From: Hymenolepis diminuta
Lineage: Eukaryota > Platyhelminthes > Cestoda > Cyclophyllidea > Hymenolepididae
NCBI GenBank assembly: GCA_900708905.1
Contig: CAADRB010000005.1
Span: 96,988 to 160,987 of the forward strand
Reading direction: 5' to 3'
DNA length: 64,000 bases
Shown here: positions 1-11,207 of the stretch, one piece after another
How the letters are laid out: each line of letters begins with the position of its first letter
Numbering within the stretch: position 1 is the first letter of the stretch
The notes under the pieces: model-generated
Seen by the model: only the letters and a program-made list of their open reading frames with translations
Database searches by the model: none
Told to the model about the DNA's origin: nothing
Made by a program: the position numbers and the translations under genes

Positions 1-94
1 TCGAAATTAATGTAGTCTGCCATTTTCCATCATAGGAGAGCAATTGAAATCGGGTAGAAGTACAATTTAAAGGGAAATAAGGTGAAAAAATCAA

Positions 95-240
95 AAAGAT
101 ATTGAGAATAAAGTTATCAGAATATATGACTTTTCAAATTGGGTTACACAATATTTACTTAATGGGAAGTTAAAGTTCCACAAATCAAATTTAATTTTTA
201 ATTCCTTGAATTATTGGTTGGTTGATGGTTGGTCTTACCA
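95..240 (+). repeat. Dispersed repeat family R3, copy 1 (diverged)
   Basis: This stretch resembles 11455-11695, 19945-20165 and 58825-59015 in the same orientation. Shared landmarks in order are a 'gagaataaagt'-type start, a 'tttgggttgt'-type middle, a 'cgttccaaaattt'-type block and a 'ttggttgttgat'-type end. It is the most diverged of the four copies. No coding content was seen. Confidence 0.4.
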
Positions 241-679
241 CTTCAATTGTTTTTTTTTCTCCAAAGCCCAGGGAAGTAGAGTGATCTTACAAGATCTTAA
301 TATTGCATATCTGACAAGGTGGTCATTTTACTTGATAAAAACCACATCTGAAAGTGTGAATTTTGACCTGTGTGTTCAGAAATCACACGCTACGTGTCGT
401 GCCTTGATGGAAATTTTTTATAACACTGGGTCATGCTTTCTGGTAAGGTCAACCCAGTAACATATCAGGTCAGGTATGGTGTCTAATGCCAGAATTTAGT
501 TTAATTTCTCTGTCCTGGTCGGAACAAAATGAGAATGGTTGGCCATGGTTTTCACATCCCCACGCCTGTTTACTAATCTCTATTTATTCATAAAGGTTGT
601 AAACTGTATACCAAAATAATACGTATTTATAAGAATGTAATTCGGGAAGAGGGTAAGGAGATTTGGTCTATGAGATTCA

Positions 680-1100
680 GAATTTTTACTTATTCACCAC
701 TCAACTCAGAAGAAGTTTTTGTTACTGCCTTCTTACACGGATTTTAAGTGGTTGGCATTGTGTTTTAATGTCAGCATTCTGATGTATGGGGCTTCAACTT
801 CAACTTCTGAGACTCTAAGCAGCTGAAAATTGGGCACGAAAATCCTTGTTGATCATTGCGCATGCGGAACAATGGTCTCGTCAATAATGCTAAGACACTG
901 CTCTCTTTTCTGCGAACACTCGCATAAAATTGACAACTTCACCGTTTTGCTCACATATCCTTGGGGGGTGAATTCGCATTTTTAGAGGTGGAAGTCGATA
1001 TCTGCGCCTGTTTTGACCGCGAGAGTTCGGTCAAACTAAAGATTTCCTAGGCGTCTTGATTGATTTGATTGATTGTGTGTAGGCTTTCTTCCCACTCTTT
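680..1100 (+). repeat. Dispersed repeat family R1, copy 1
   Basis: This copy aligns by eye with 35470-35900 on the same strand. The best-kept part is about 868-1060, where both copies carry the block ttttctgcgaaca.tcgcat followed by matching 'caacttcac.gttttgc', 'gaattcgc.tttt' and 'gttcaaactaa'-type segments. The function is unknown; it has no reading frame of note. Confidence 0.65.
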
Positions 1101-2942
1101 GGTCTCTGAAGGAACTGTTTTAATAAATCACGGAACAGGGAAGAATGAAATTGTATCCTGGAGACCTTCCGGAGATAACTATGCCATTGGGTTATCTTTT
1201 AGGCATACTTTAATCCCTCTAAAGAGTTCGATATCAGACATATGCCATTATTATTACTGTCAAGTTTTTTCAGCATATATTTTTGAACAATCTATTCGTA
1301 ATACTTGTGACAGCTCCTGTCATAGGTGACGGGTTTATCTATCTTGATTTCAGCTCTGGTGTCGTGTTAGGCATTAAATTGGTAAATATCATTGATGCGA
1401 GGAATGATATGTAGTATGCCTTTCGTTTAGTTTACGTTATTCTGGCTTATATATAAGTCATGACTATAAACGCCGTGTGCTGGGAGATAGATAGTGGGAG
1501 TGTGCTTCTATTAACTTTATTCTTATTATGCTTCCGAAAACTATCTTTGAATTTACCGAGTTAATAAAACGGATTAAGAAACTTCGTTTCAGAATACTAC
1601 TTTAATCCACGTTGTATAATCATTATCTATCGGAATATCCTATTCGTAGGAGGAGCCTCAATGGACTTCAAACACTTCATCTATTTCAGATTTTGACAAG
1701 GTATTGCGGTTAAAGAAAAGGATCTCTTTCAATAATTGCGGAAAAGCTGCAAATTCCCTTACCTGTGAAGGACACGATGGACTTTAATTAGAAGGAATGG
1801 CCAGACTTACTTGCCAAGATAATATTTTGCATCATTTGAATAGATGCTCATTATCTGGACCCTCCGTCCGTTCCTTTCAACTTGAATAATAGTCATGTTT
1901 TCGTGTTGGTTTTCTGATTAACTAATTTCCTCACCCACAATGTTTATTTACTGGTTCAGAGCGCCACACGCTAATTTGCTTACCTCATTTCTGCTAATAA
2001 TAACACCCGAATTTTCATTTTATTCTGGGGGGTGAGAAGAGGTGAATATGTTAAAAGTGAAATATGCAACATAAATACTCAACTGCTTCGAAATATTTAT
2101 CTATTGGAATCGTAACAGAGATAGTAAATTTCATTTTTCCATTCCTTTGGCGTGGAGTAATTACTTGATCATTGGGTATTGGTTTTGAAGATTCTAGACA
2201 TGGGAAAAATTCATGATTTTCGTACGCATGCATTTTCGGAGAAGATTGAATGTTGAACAGTGAGTGGACACTTATGTAATCTAGGCTGCCCACTGTTACA
2301 GTTGCTCACACACAGAAAGGGAAAAAGGAGGAGACGTTTAGCTCAAATAATGGTTTCGATTCAGTTTGACATGGGGGGTTGATTAATTTTCTATTTAGTT
2401 AATAATATTAGCAGAGACTTCAAACACAGACGAACAAAAGAGAGGAATTAACTTAGTTAACATAATTTTATGAATCCGCCTCTTACAAATTTCAAGAGTG
2501 CTTATTTTCCTTGTTTGAAGTAATTAGAGCTTTGCGAAGTTTTACTTCTGACTTTGAGATGTCTTCGCTACATTTCTACTCTCATTTCCCTGCTCGAATT
2601 TTTGGCAAATTAGTTTTCTCTCCCGCGCATGAAATGTCACCACTGTCAAAGGGCGCTAGGATCTACCAGTGTTTTTAATTTTAGTTTACTGCATCCATTT
2701 CAACTTGTCAATGTTTAGCCAACCCCAAATCTAATCAGCCTTGGGTTGTTGTGGTGAAAATGGGGTTTAATTAAATGATTAAAATACCACAGCCAAACCG
2801 TCACGTAGATTTGCAAGTTCTTTTGAGATCAAGACTTCTGGTGGTTTTAATGCATATGAAATATGAAATCAGGTTGTAACAGAAATTCTGCTCATTTTTT
2901 AAATTTGAATTAATGTGAAAATTTTGTCAAAAATACATTTAT

Positions 2943-3932
2943 TTAGTATTCAACATAGTCACCATTTTTATTAATTACGTCTTCCCATCTTGCCATGAGC
3001 TTTCCCATTCCTTCTTCATAGAATTTAGTCAGTTTGGACTCAAAAAAGAAACTAGCTTCATTTCGACCTCTTTTCTTGAAGTCCCGTTAAATGATTCTGT
3101 AAGCTCTTGAAAAGATGAAAATCGGTTGGTGCAAGATCGGGAGAATATGGTGGATGATGCATGACTTTCCAGCCAAGTTCTTCAACGAGATTTTTGGTTG
3201 TCCTTGAAGTATGGAGTCTGGCATTATCATGATGCAGAATCACTCCTTTTCGATTGATCAGAGAAGGTCGTTTTTCCTATAGAACTGCTTTTAAATGAGT
3301 TTGCTGCGGACAGCAAACCTCAGGTATTGTTGTTTGATTGTCACTCATTAGTTCATAATAAATAATTCCCTTCAAATCCCACCATACACACAAAAGAATT
3401 TGTTTCGGGTGCAGTCCACTTCTCGTTTGTGGAATTAGTTTTGAACCACTGTCTTGACATAACCACTGTCTTTTTGCGCTTAATATTGTTGTAAGGGATC
3501 CACTTCTCGTCGCTGTCAGTTACAGGTCACACGCTGTTGCTTGTTGATTTCTGAAAAGTCGTGTGGGACCCATTTCCCAGCCTTTGAGACTTTCCCGGCC
3601 AAGTCTTTTCGTTTCCCTCTATATAGTCATATGGCGGCTTACGTGAAAGGTTTTGCTCAGTTCTCAGTATTGCAGGTTGGATTTTCATCAATGGCAACTT
3701 GCAATTGCTCAGAATTGAGTTTTTTTGAGCATTCTGCTCTCAGTTCGTCTTTCAGGCCGAAGTCACCCTTTTTGAAACATGAAGGTGAGAACCACCTTTT
3801 ACAGGTCTTTTCATTAACAACATCATTTGCATAAGTGTCTTTGAGTGTTTTTGCTGCTGATCTTGCCGTATTTCCTTGATGAAATTCAAACAGTAAAATA
3901 TGCCTGATATGGTCTTTATTTGCAGTGTACAT
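2943..3932 (-). pseudogene. Decayed mariner transposase
   Basis: Read on the minus strand, this is a mariner-family (Tc1/mariner, D,D34D) transposase. The N-terminal part, about 91 codons from 3932 down to 3660, has the helix-turn-helix region with ANKDHIRHILLFEF and TCKRWF. Further down, SDEKWIPYNN carries the first catalytic Asp, HHDNARLHTSR the second, and PPYSPDLAPTDFHLF the third. The tail ends in a stop at 2943-2945. Several frame changes, stop codons and an apparent internal deletion before SDEKW break the frame, so this copy cannot make transposase. It is slightly shorter than the roughly 1.04 kb coding region usual for mariners. I could not find clear terminal inverted repeats. The family is certain from the motifs; the subfamily is not. 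Confidence 0.9.
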
Positions 3933-6900
3933 TAGAGCTAGAAATAGTTATTAATATAACCATAATTATCACACAATCTGAAAGAAGAAATAATATTTTT
4001 TTAATTATCACAGATAAGCATGCGATATTAACAACCTAAATTGAAGTAATCGTTCTCTAAACACAGATCAAAAATTGGACAGAACTCCTGCTACAACCTG
4101 ATAATACGTTTCTCTCTTCTGAAATTTACTATCCTGTGGGTTATCGGGGTTTTTGTCTGGAGATTTTTCGATCATACTGAACAAGACTTCGTTCTTAGTT
4201 CTAGACTTTTTCTTAAAACTATACTTATTGGAATACTGGGCTTTTAAAAGCTTTAAAGACGCCCTTTGAGTAACCTCATCCTCTTTCATAGTTCTGGTTA
4301 AAGCTACCTACTATCAAATGAGTTTAACCGATACTCGGGCGCCTTAGTTTCTTATTTTCTTGTTCGGGAACATTAGCTTAAGTGATGGTAACTTTGTTTT
4401 ATGACTTGGTCTTGCAAATACCACTCATGCAACGCCTCATTTTCGGACACACTATCTGCATAAAATGCAGTAAAGGTTGAGAGAATGTTTGTCTCTGACC
4501 ATTTAACCGTTTGACTATCCACCTACACATCTGCTCTCTACCTCTGTTTGGTTAGTCATCTTTGGTTAATCTGTTTCGTGAAGTCCAATGTTAGTTATTT
4601 AATAAGTGACTTCCTAGGTTGTGGTGTCTTTATTTGTACTCTTTCAACTTTGACCACTCAGATTAGATTACCTTAAACCACATGCTTTCTGTTTGGGTTA
4701 AGTCATCTTTATCTACCCTGGGCCTTGGATGAAGTTTATAGTGTATGGCAAAGCCCATGTGTACGGTCGATTACTATCGGAGCTCCATCATTTATTTGGA
4801 ATTTCGTGATGTAAGAAAATTTTATTCAATATTTATCTTGTTGGGTGAATTTTATGGAGATTTTTTCTTTTGCATAGAGCGGTTTGGTTTCTAATCACAG
4901 CGTATTTGGGTCTCGAGATTTGGTCATCTAACATGACAAACTGACACGCTACTAGCACGCTAAATACATGTCTTTTTTAATCTAAAAGCTGCGAAGTTCT
5001 TCGATTCCTTATTCTAATTACACCAGAGTTATGTGTTATAGAGGTATTCACTGAGTGAGATCCCCATATTCACCTCAGAGAAGAATACTACATGTAAACC
5101 TTTAAGAGATAATAGATACAAGGAGGGTTAGTATTGGTTAGGATGGCAATATGCTATTCCATCTGGAGTCCTTAATGAGTATTTCTATGTTGTCTTTTAA
5201 AAATCGTTGACTAGCATCAGATTGCGTAATTGAAAATATTCACTCTTCGAGAAAATGTATAGTCTCCAATTCGTATCAGTTAATGCAAAAAATTCTTAAG
5301 ATGTATCAGTAGAAATAGGCATAAGTAGAATTATCTAATTGACAATCTTTACAGAAAATGTGAAAGAGAGATTATATAGTGCCACTTTTTACTATTTCCA
5401 TCCAAACATTCATTCCATTGCTGTTTGTCAAATAGCCCCCGTTCCTTTGATGCGGACAAATGTTACTCTTCTAACTAAACTAAGCCACCTTGAAGCTTGA
5501 AGTAACTCCCCACTTGCCATTTATGTTATTTATTTGGCAATGTATCCTGTACTCATTAACTGATGAATGCTCCTACTTCTTTCAAGTTGATTTTTGTAAT
5601 TTTTGGTTAATGTGAGTGACTCACCAACACCCTCAAAATCTGTTTTTTAAATATAGGTGCCTATAAATCAACTTTTATCTGTCTGATCTAATTTCCTGCT
5701 TTGTGTTTTCTTTATGACCAACACTTGTAAAACATATTTTCCGCTTAAAACGGTAAGTATCAGCCCATACTCTTTTCCAATAGCTTTACATTGATATTCG
5801 ATATTAAACAGTACTTCATATTTGAGTACTAGTCTCTTTTAGGCGGATAGTTTTGGAGACCATTTTTACGTCACGTAATGAAGCAGTTACATGTCTATCT
5901 TGATTTGAGCAGAGAATTTACTGCTGCTGTAGTCACTACTGACTTCTTCAGTTGTACTCAGAGTTTCGTCCAGAGGTTAAATGAAGGCAGGGAGACTTTA
6001 AATTATTAGTTAAACTTATTTCCAACCTACTGTCTAGGCTAAAAGTTACTCTCATTCATTCTTTTTTTCCATTTTTATTACCTTTCTGCATTTGAAGTCT
6101 CTTAATCTAGTATACCTCTCTAGGCGGTAGATTGTCTAGATTGAAGGAGGATGCGTAGTATCTCTGGTAGGCATAAATGAAGAGAGGGAAGTAGATGATG
6201 GGAGGCCTTAAAAAGAGTATACGTATGCACAAATGCATGAGGCAGCAGAATGCGTCAGCGGCATTTGGCCAGCCAAATGAGACACAAAGGGGAAGAGAGA
6301 CGGTGATACGTTCTCCCCCCTTCTTGCATAAATGTACCCATATGGAAGTCCAGCTGTTCCTTTCACCAACGCCACCAGCAGCAGAGGGTGTAATTAGTGT
6401 GTTGATATATCACCCTCTCATCCCTCTTCAAACAAAGAACCTCCTGCGCATGTTTGCTTCTAGTAGGCCTAGTCGACTTCGGAAATATGTCTATCTATAT
6501 CAAGACTTCAACACTGATCATAATATCCTTTGTTTACCGTTCGTTAAGCTCCAATTAATTGGAGACACTAACATAGGATGTACCAGACATGTGTGGGGTG
6601 AGGGAATTTGAGAAACTTACTTAATCTGAAAGCTTGGCGAGTTATTCTAGGTTTACAAATTATTTTCAATCATATTGGTTCTTAAATGCGGAAATGTCAA
6701 TAGGATATCGGATGGATTGCGTTTCTTTGCAAATTTTATTGTTATAATGAGTTAATGAAATCAAACGAACTGGATTCATTTGATTATTAAGGCAAAATCA
6801 ATTTAGGTCATAAAATTGGATGCCTATTCCTACATGTGACTCTTATTTTAATTAATGCTTCCGGTCGACCCTATCACCATTTTACCATTTTCTTTTGTTC

Positions 6901-9176
6901 ACATATCTTGTGAGATTGGTATGCGTGTCTGCCGTAGCTTTCATACCCTTAGTACAACCTTGAATGGCTTTGTCGCTCTTGAATGCACTTACACTTTGCG
7001 CAACCAGGTTGCATGTTTGCTAATTTGGGAAAATAATTCAGCGTCTTGAATGTACTTTTATCACAGTGACAGTGAATACAAGGCCAAGGGAGATGGAATC
7101 GTGACCAACTGACGTCTGAAGTCGGATCAATACTCTAGGTAGTGGTTAAGATCAGACTCTTCCTATGTTTTAGTAAAGGATTCAATTCGGTTTTCACTCT
7201 TGTTCACTATAATTATTTTGCATACTTTTCGTGCTTAACTCTGATTTAATTTGCTTTTATTCTTGAAATTCTTCTGTCTCACTATATCACTTGCTTTTGT
7301 TTAAATATTTCATCAAACTGATTCGTGAGGACCTAATTTCTTCTACTTTAACGACTCAATGTCCACTGTAAGTACTTTTATAGGACTGACGAGTGTGTCG
7401 GCTTCGTTTTCGTCAAGTTGGAATGATCATCAAAAGAATATTCTTTCAGTCTACCGCTAGGTAATGTGAACCAATGACACAGGAAGATGTCAATTGACGG
7501 TGGTTTTAGGGGTATTAAGATGTCGCTAGTCTTTATAACTGCTCTCCAACCCGCAATCTTCATGTGAATGCTTGATATATGAACACACAAATGTTTATCT
7601 TCCCAAGGCTTTAGTCATTAGATTTGATTGGTTTTTGAGTTGCCTATTACTGCCTAACGTATTCTATTTTACCTTTATATCAATATCAGTTGTCACCCCC
7701 AAGATTTCGGTTAGTGACACCTATCGATTATGTCTCAGTGGTTTTGAGACTTCTGCTACTGTACCCGTAAACAAAAAAGGTAATTTTCCCAACCACTGTT
7801 GGTTGGTCTTATTTCTTGACTTTTCTCAGCTACTCTTGTTTAAATATTTCATGAGACTTGTGCGTTATACGGACTATTTTTCTACCCTTTACGGCTTCAG
7901 TGTACTTTTATTTTACGAGATTTGTACGTGTTAACTGAGTTTTGTCCACCAATAAATTTGGAGCGTTCTTTCGTCTCCTCTAAAGGCACCCCATGAATGA
8001 TTTGTTGCTCTCGATGGATGGATGGTGTTTAAGGCATGACCCAAATTAGGATAGGATAATTCAATGCTTCTCCTTGTATATAGCTTCAATTTTACTTTTC
8101 TTCTCGGCATCTCACTTACTTTTTTAATTAGTTCATTCGATCAGGGCTTGTGGCAACAGTATCGACTTGATTATTTAATTTCTAAATGGATGTACCTTTG
8201 TTTTATGTGACTAGTGCGCGTTGGTTGAACCTTGCCCAATACTGAGCTTCGAACAGACTTTTATCTCTCGAATGGGTGATATGATGTATGAAGTAACGAG
8301 GCAGGAGAGTCTGGAAAATACTCTGACTTCTCAAACTATCTATATGATTGATGATGTGAGGAAAGCGGAGGAATAACCTTTAATCATTTTTCTCTCGGCT
8401 AGAAGATGAGATATCTGTCTGTTCTAAGAGTCATAACATGGATTAGATTCTGCTGACCAAACTAAAGAACAGTGAAGAGATTATAGAGAGGTTGGTAATT
8501 CATTTAATAGATCGACCGACTATAGACTGAAATTCAGGCAGGGATAAATTGTTATGGTATGATTCCAGGTATTTGTATATTCATTCAACGGTCCGTTAGC
8601 GGTTGACATTTTCATTTGTGAAGTCAAAGTTCATGGGCTCGATGACAATTGATGCACGTCCATTGAACGGACTGATCAATCACATTAGACCCCATGAGTA
8701 TTGAGCACTCTTTCCTAATTGAATTTGTAAGTTAAAATAATTGTTAACAGTTGTTTGAACCAACCGTAATTTGTGGAGAAAAGTCATTGATATCTTTCGT
8801 CTTTTCAAAACCCAAGGTAGTTCTGGTTGGGAATCTTTGACAAGCTCGGCAAGGTAAGTTTTCGCAATACTAAGCTTGGGCAAATAGTTTTTACTGGATC
8901 CGATTTTATGAGAAACTCGCATTTTACCACTCTGTTGACCGATAAATGTCAATATCATAACCTCCAGCTTGACAGAAGTTCACTTTATCCATTGTGTCAC
9001 CACTAGAATAATTGCGTTGGTTCGGTTAGCGATTCTAAAGGGATTGGCATCGCTTTATATTAATGTCTTTATTGAAAATTCTACTAATTTTCGATATATC
9101 CAGTAGCGAAATTAAATAAGTATTTAACTATGCAAAATTTCCTACTTGTGTACATTTAAGTAGTATTATTTTTAAG

Positions 9177-9366
9177 GTTCACCGGACAGTCTGCAGTTGA
9201 ACCATTTACGAGAGACGTCGAGTTCCTCTGGACTCACAGCAAACTCGAATGGAAGGAAAAATGGGGCAAGCAGTTACACGCCCCATCAATGGAAAGACCA
9301 TGATTCAGGGTCTTCTAGCCTTTCAAACTCTCGCGATGTTTCATCTCACAACAACTCGCATTTAGA
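9177..9366 (+). CDS. Orphan Ser-rich coding exon, likely SH2-adaptor isoform
   Basis: A T-rich tract ending in AG at 9175-9176 is followed by an open frame (codons from 9179) that runs to a good donor, GTAAGT at 9367. The frame has a TAA just before the acceptor and another spanning the donor, so it is bounded exactly as an exon. The roughly 62-residue product is rich in Ser, Asn and Gly (for example SGLTANSNGRKNGASSYTP, then DSGSSSLSNS). No domain is recognised. It needs one base from an upstream exon and ends in phase 2. That is the same exit phase as the exon ending at 11207, so it could splice straight to 27449 and keep frame. Alternatively it joins a weak acceptor at 10132-10133, or belongs to a different upstream gene. 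Exon status is fairly sure; gene membership is inference. Confidence 0.6.
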
Positions 9367-9949
9367 GTAAGTGGAATAATCTTTTTACTCATAACTTGCT
9401 AGTAGTTGTTGATTTTTCATCGTCCATTTTGATTTCATTTCATAAGGTCTATTGCCCTGGCTCTATATCATTTACAATTTTAATTATATCATCATTTTGT
9501 GGAAACTAATTGTTAAGAGTGTATATTTTTATCCTTGGTAATGCCACTAGATCCACCGGATCTTTTATTTCGAATGTTTCTGATTTCACATCTTGTCGTG
9601 CTAAGCTTCTAATATTCTCACGTTCATTCTTGAATACACTTTTTGACCCGACCGTAAGCACGTTTTCACGTATCCACTTTAGCTCTGTAATTAAGATAGG
9701 CAGTATCAAATTAAACTATCGTGAATATTAAATTCGATTTACTGGTGTGGTGTTTTGACCGAGCTCTGCACGTGTGAATTTTTAAAGTCTTTTGCCTAGA
9801 TTCCTCAAAAAAATCAGCTCACATCCAACAGGATTTAAAATGTTATCCTGATTGGTTAGGTTGCATTCTCTAGGTAAAGTAGCTTTGGCAACTCATCTTT
9901 TCACTCATACCTACAACATATTTATTCATCATCAAATTATGAACGAGCG
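9367..9949. other. Short non-coding stretch
   Basis: This lies between the orphan exon and the promoter-like region. Overlapping open frames exist on both strands near 9506-9731, but neither has codon structure or motifs that I recognise. Nothing else was seen. Confidence 0.4.
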
Positions 9950-10110
9950 TGTTTGCTGAAATCTGATTGGCTGATATCCTCCTACCACGCGCCAATAGGC
10001 AATTTTCTGCCACACACAACCGCACCACTCGCGCGTACATTGTCACGCGAATTTTTACACTTTGCATTGGCACACTCTTAATTTGGGGGGATTAATAACA
10101 TTTTGCACAC
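9950..10110 (+). promoter_or_regulatory. Putative promoter of SH2-adaptor long first exon
   Basis: This patch stands out from the AT-rich surroundings by clustered CpG (cacgcgcc near 9986, ctcgcgcgtac near 10028, cacgcg near 10044). It also has an inverted CCAAT box (ATTGG, 9966-9970) and a direct one (CCAAT, 9992-9996). It lies 50-200 bases before the ATG at 10156, which, unlike the starts of the other three genes, is not preceded by a close splice acceptor. I infer a Pol II promoter with an untranslated leader running straight into the exon. No TATA box is obvious. Confidence 0.5.
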
Positions 10111-10155
10111 ATACAAAGCACATATACATAGAGAAAATCATCATACACACAAATC

Positions 10156-11207
10156 ATGGCATTAGGATATGGATCATCTTCTTCAAAGAAACATCGAAAA
10201 TCACGTCGGGAAGATGGAAATGAGTCGGTAATTGAAGGATCCTCCAAACCGATCAAAACTTTAATGCAGGCTTTTTGGCGTCGACATTCGTCTTCCCATC
10301 ACAATGCTGATAAAAACAATGACAATAACAGCGTTGTTAATAGTAATAGTATAGAGAAGATTTCTACTACCGTTACTACTCGGACTCGAACTTTATCTCC
10401 TAGTCACTCCCCCATCAGTAGAAAAACCAGTTCTCCAACTGTGAGCTCTTTGGAACAAGCTCTCAGAATTGCTAGGGGTCAAGTTGAAGGTTCTGAGATC
10501 AAAGACAAGGTTCAGATCGGTGATAGCTCCGTAGACGACCCCGTCTATGACCTCAATAGTGATAGTGCTGTCTATCAGCCTCCGTTATCTCAAAACGGAG
10601 GTGGATATTTGCCCAGAATTCCTGAACATCGGGAAACGAATTATTCAGAATCATCTGTAGTTCAAATGGAGAGACTAAAGGCCTCAGTCGTTCGACGAAC
10701 TAACAGTCGGTCGGATAGGAATGAATTCAATTCAGCTCCTCCTGGAATATATTGGCCAGATGGTGAGAGACCACAGCTAACACCACCAAATTCTCAGATT
10801 CCTTTTCAACAACAATCGTCGATTACTCATCGACATGCACCTGCTCCCTCTCAAACACAAATTATTGATCGGCTTCCCAGAATAGCCCCCTTGAGTAGGC
10901 CTACATCATCCGTATTTTATCCCGGTACCCGTAGTCCTCCTGTAACGAGTTTTTGCGCCTCACCAGTTCGGACAGTATCACCCACCCCGTTTTTGCACAG
11001 ACCACTTCCCCCTCCACCCCAGGCACAACAGCAACAGACAACTTTTATTGATCGGCGAGAGGATAGAGCGAGTAGATCTTTCAACTTTGGTGGACCTCGT
11101 TCTGGGCCTATGTGGCAAGCAATACCGCCATCTAAATCGCCTACAGGAGAGCTAGTAGAAATAATCGATACTGCAGTGTATAGCAATGTGAAAATACCCT
11201 TACTTAG
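10156..11207 (+). CDS. SH2 adaptor exon 1 (probable first exon)
   Basis: It codes residues 1-350 plus two bases. The ATG at 10156 is the first in frame after a TAG at 10129. The sequence starts MALGYGSSSSKKHRKSRR and is basic, then Asn/Ser-rich, then carries paired tyrosines Y131 and Y140 with +3 Asn and +3 Pro, a PLPPPPQAQQQQ tract, and TAVYSNVKIPLL at the end. The donor is AG|GTGAGT. A minus-strand frame at 10917-11186 is a shadow. Confidence 0.85.

Larger units (their letters stand above)
1..9176. other. Upstream non-coding region with repeats
   Basis: No convincing gene was found here on either strand. It holds dispersed-repeat copies near 95-240 and 680-1100 and a decayed mariner at 2943-3932 (listed separately). 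Short open frames occur, the longest at 6195-6611 (138 codons, somewhat less AT-rich than its surroundings), but none shows a recognisable domain or a consistent exon structure. An exon feeding the coding exon at 9177-9366 must lie in this stretch or further upstream, and I could not identify it. Confidence 0.5.

Noticed and set aside
6195..6611. 138-codon open frame on the + strand
   Set aside because: No domain, no bounding splice signals that fit a gene, and it starts with a low-information run. The mild GC rise alone is not enough.
8680..8958. 92-codon open frame on the minus strand
   Set aside because: No recognisable domain or exon context; treated as chance.
9506..9731. Overlapping frames on both strands
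   Set aside because: Mirror-image open frames in AT-rich DNA with no motifs; no evidence for either.
9870..10073. 67-codon minus-strand frame before the SH2 gene
   Set aside because: It overlaps the CpG/CCAAT promoter-like patch and has no recognisable content.
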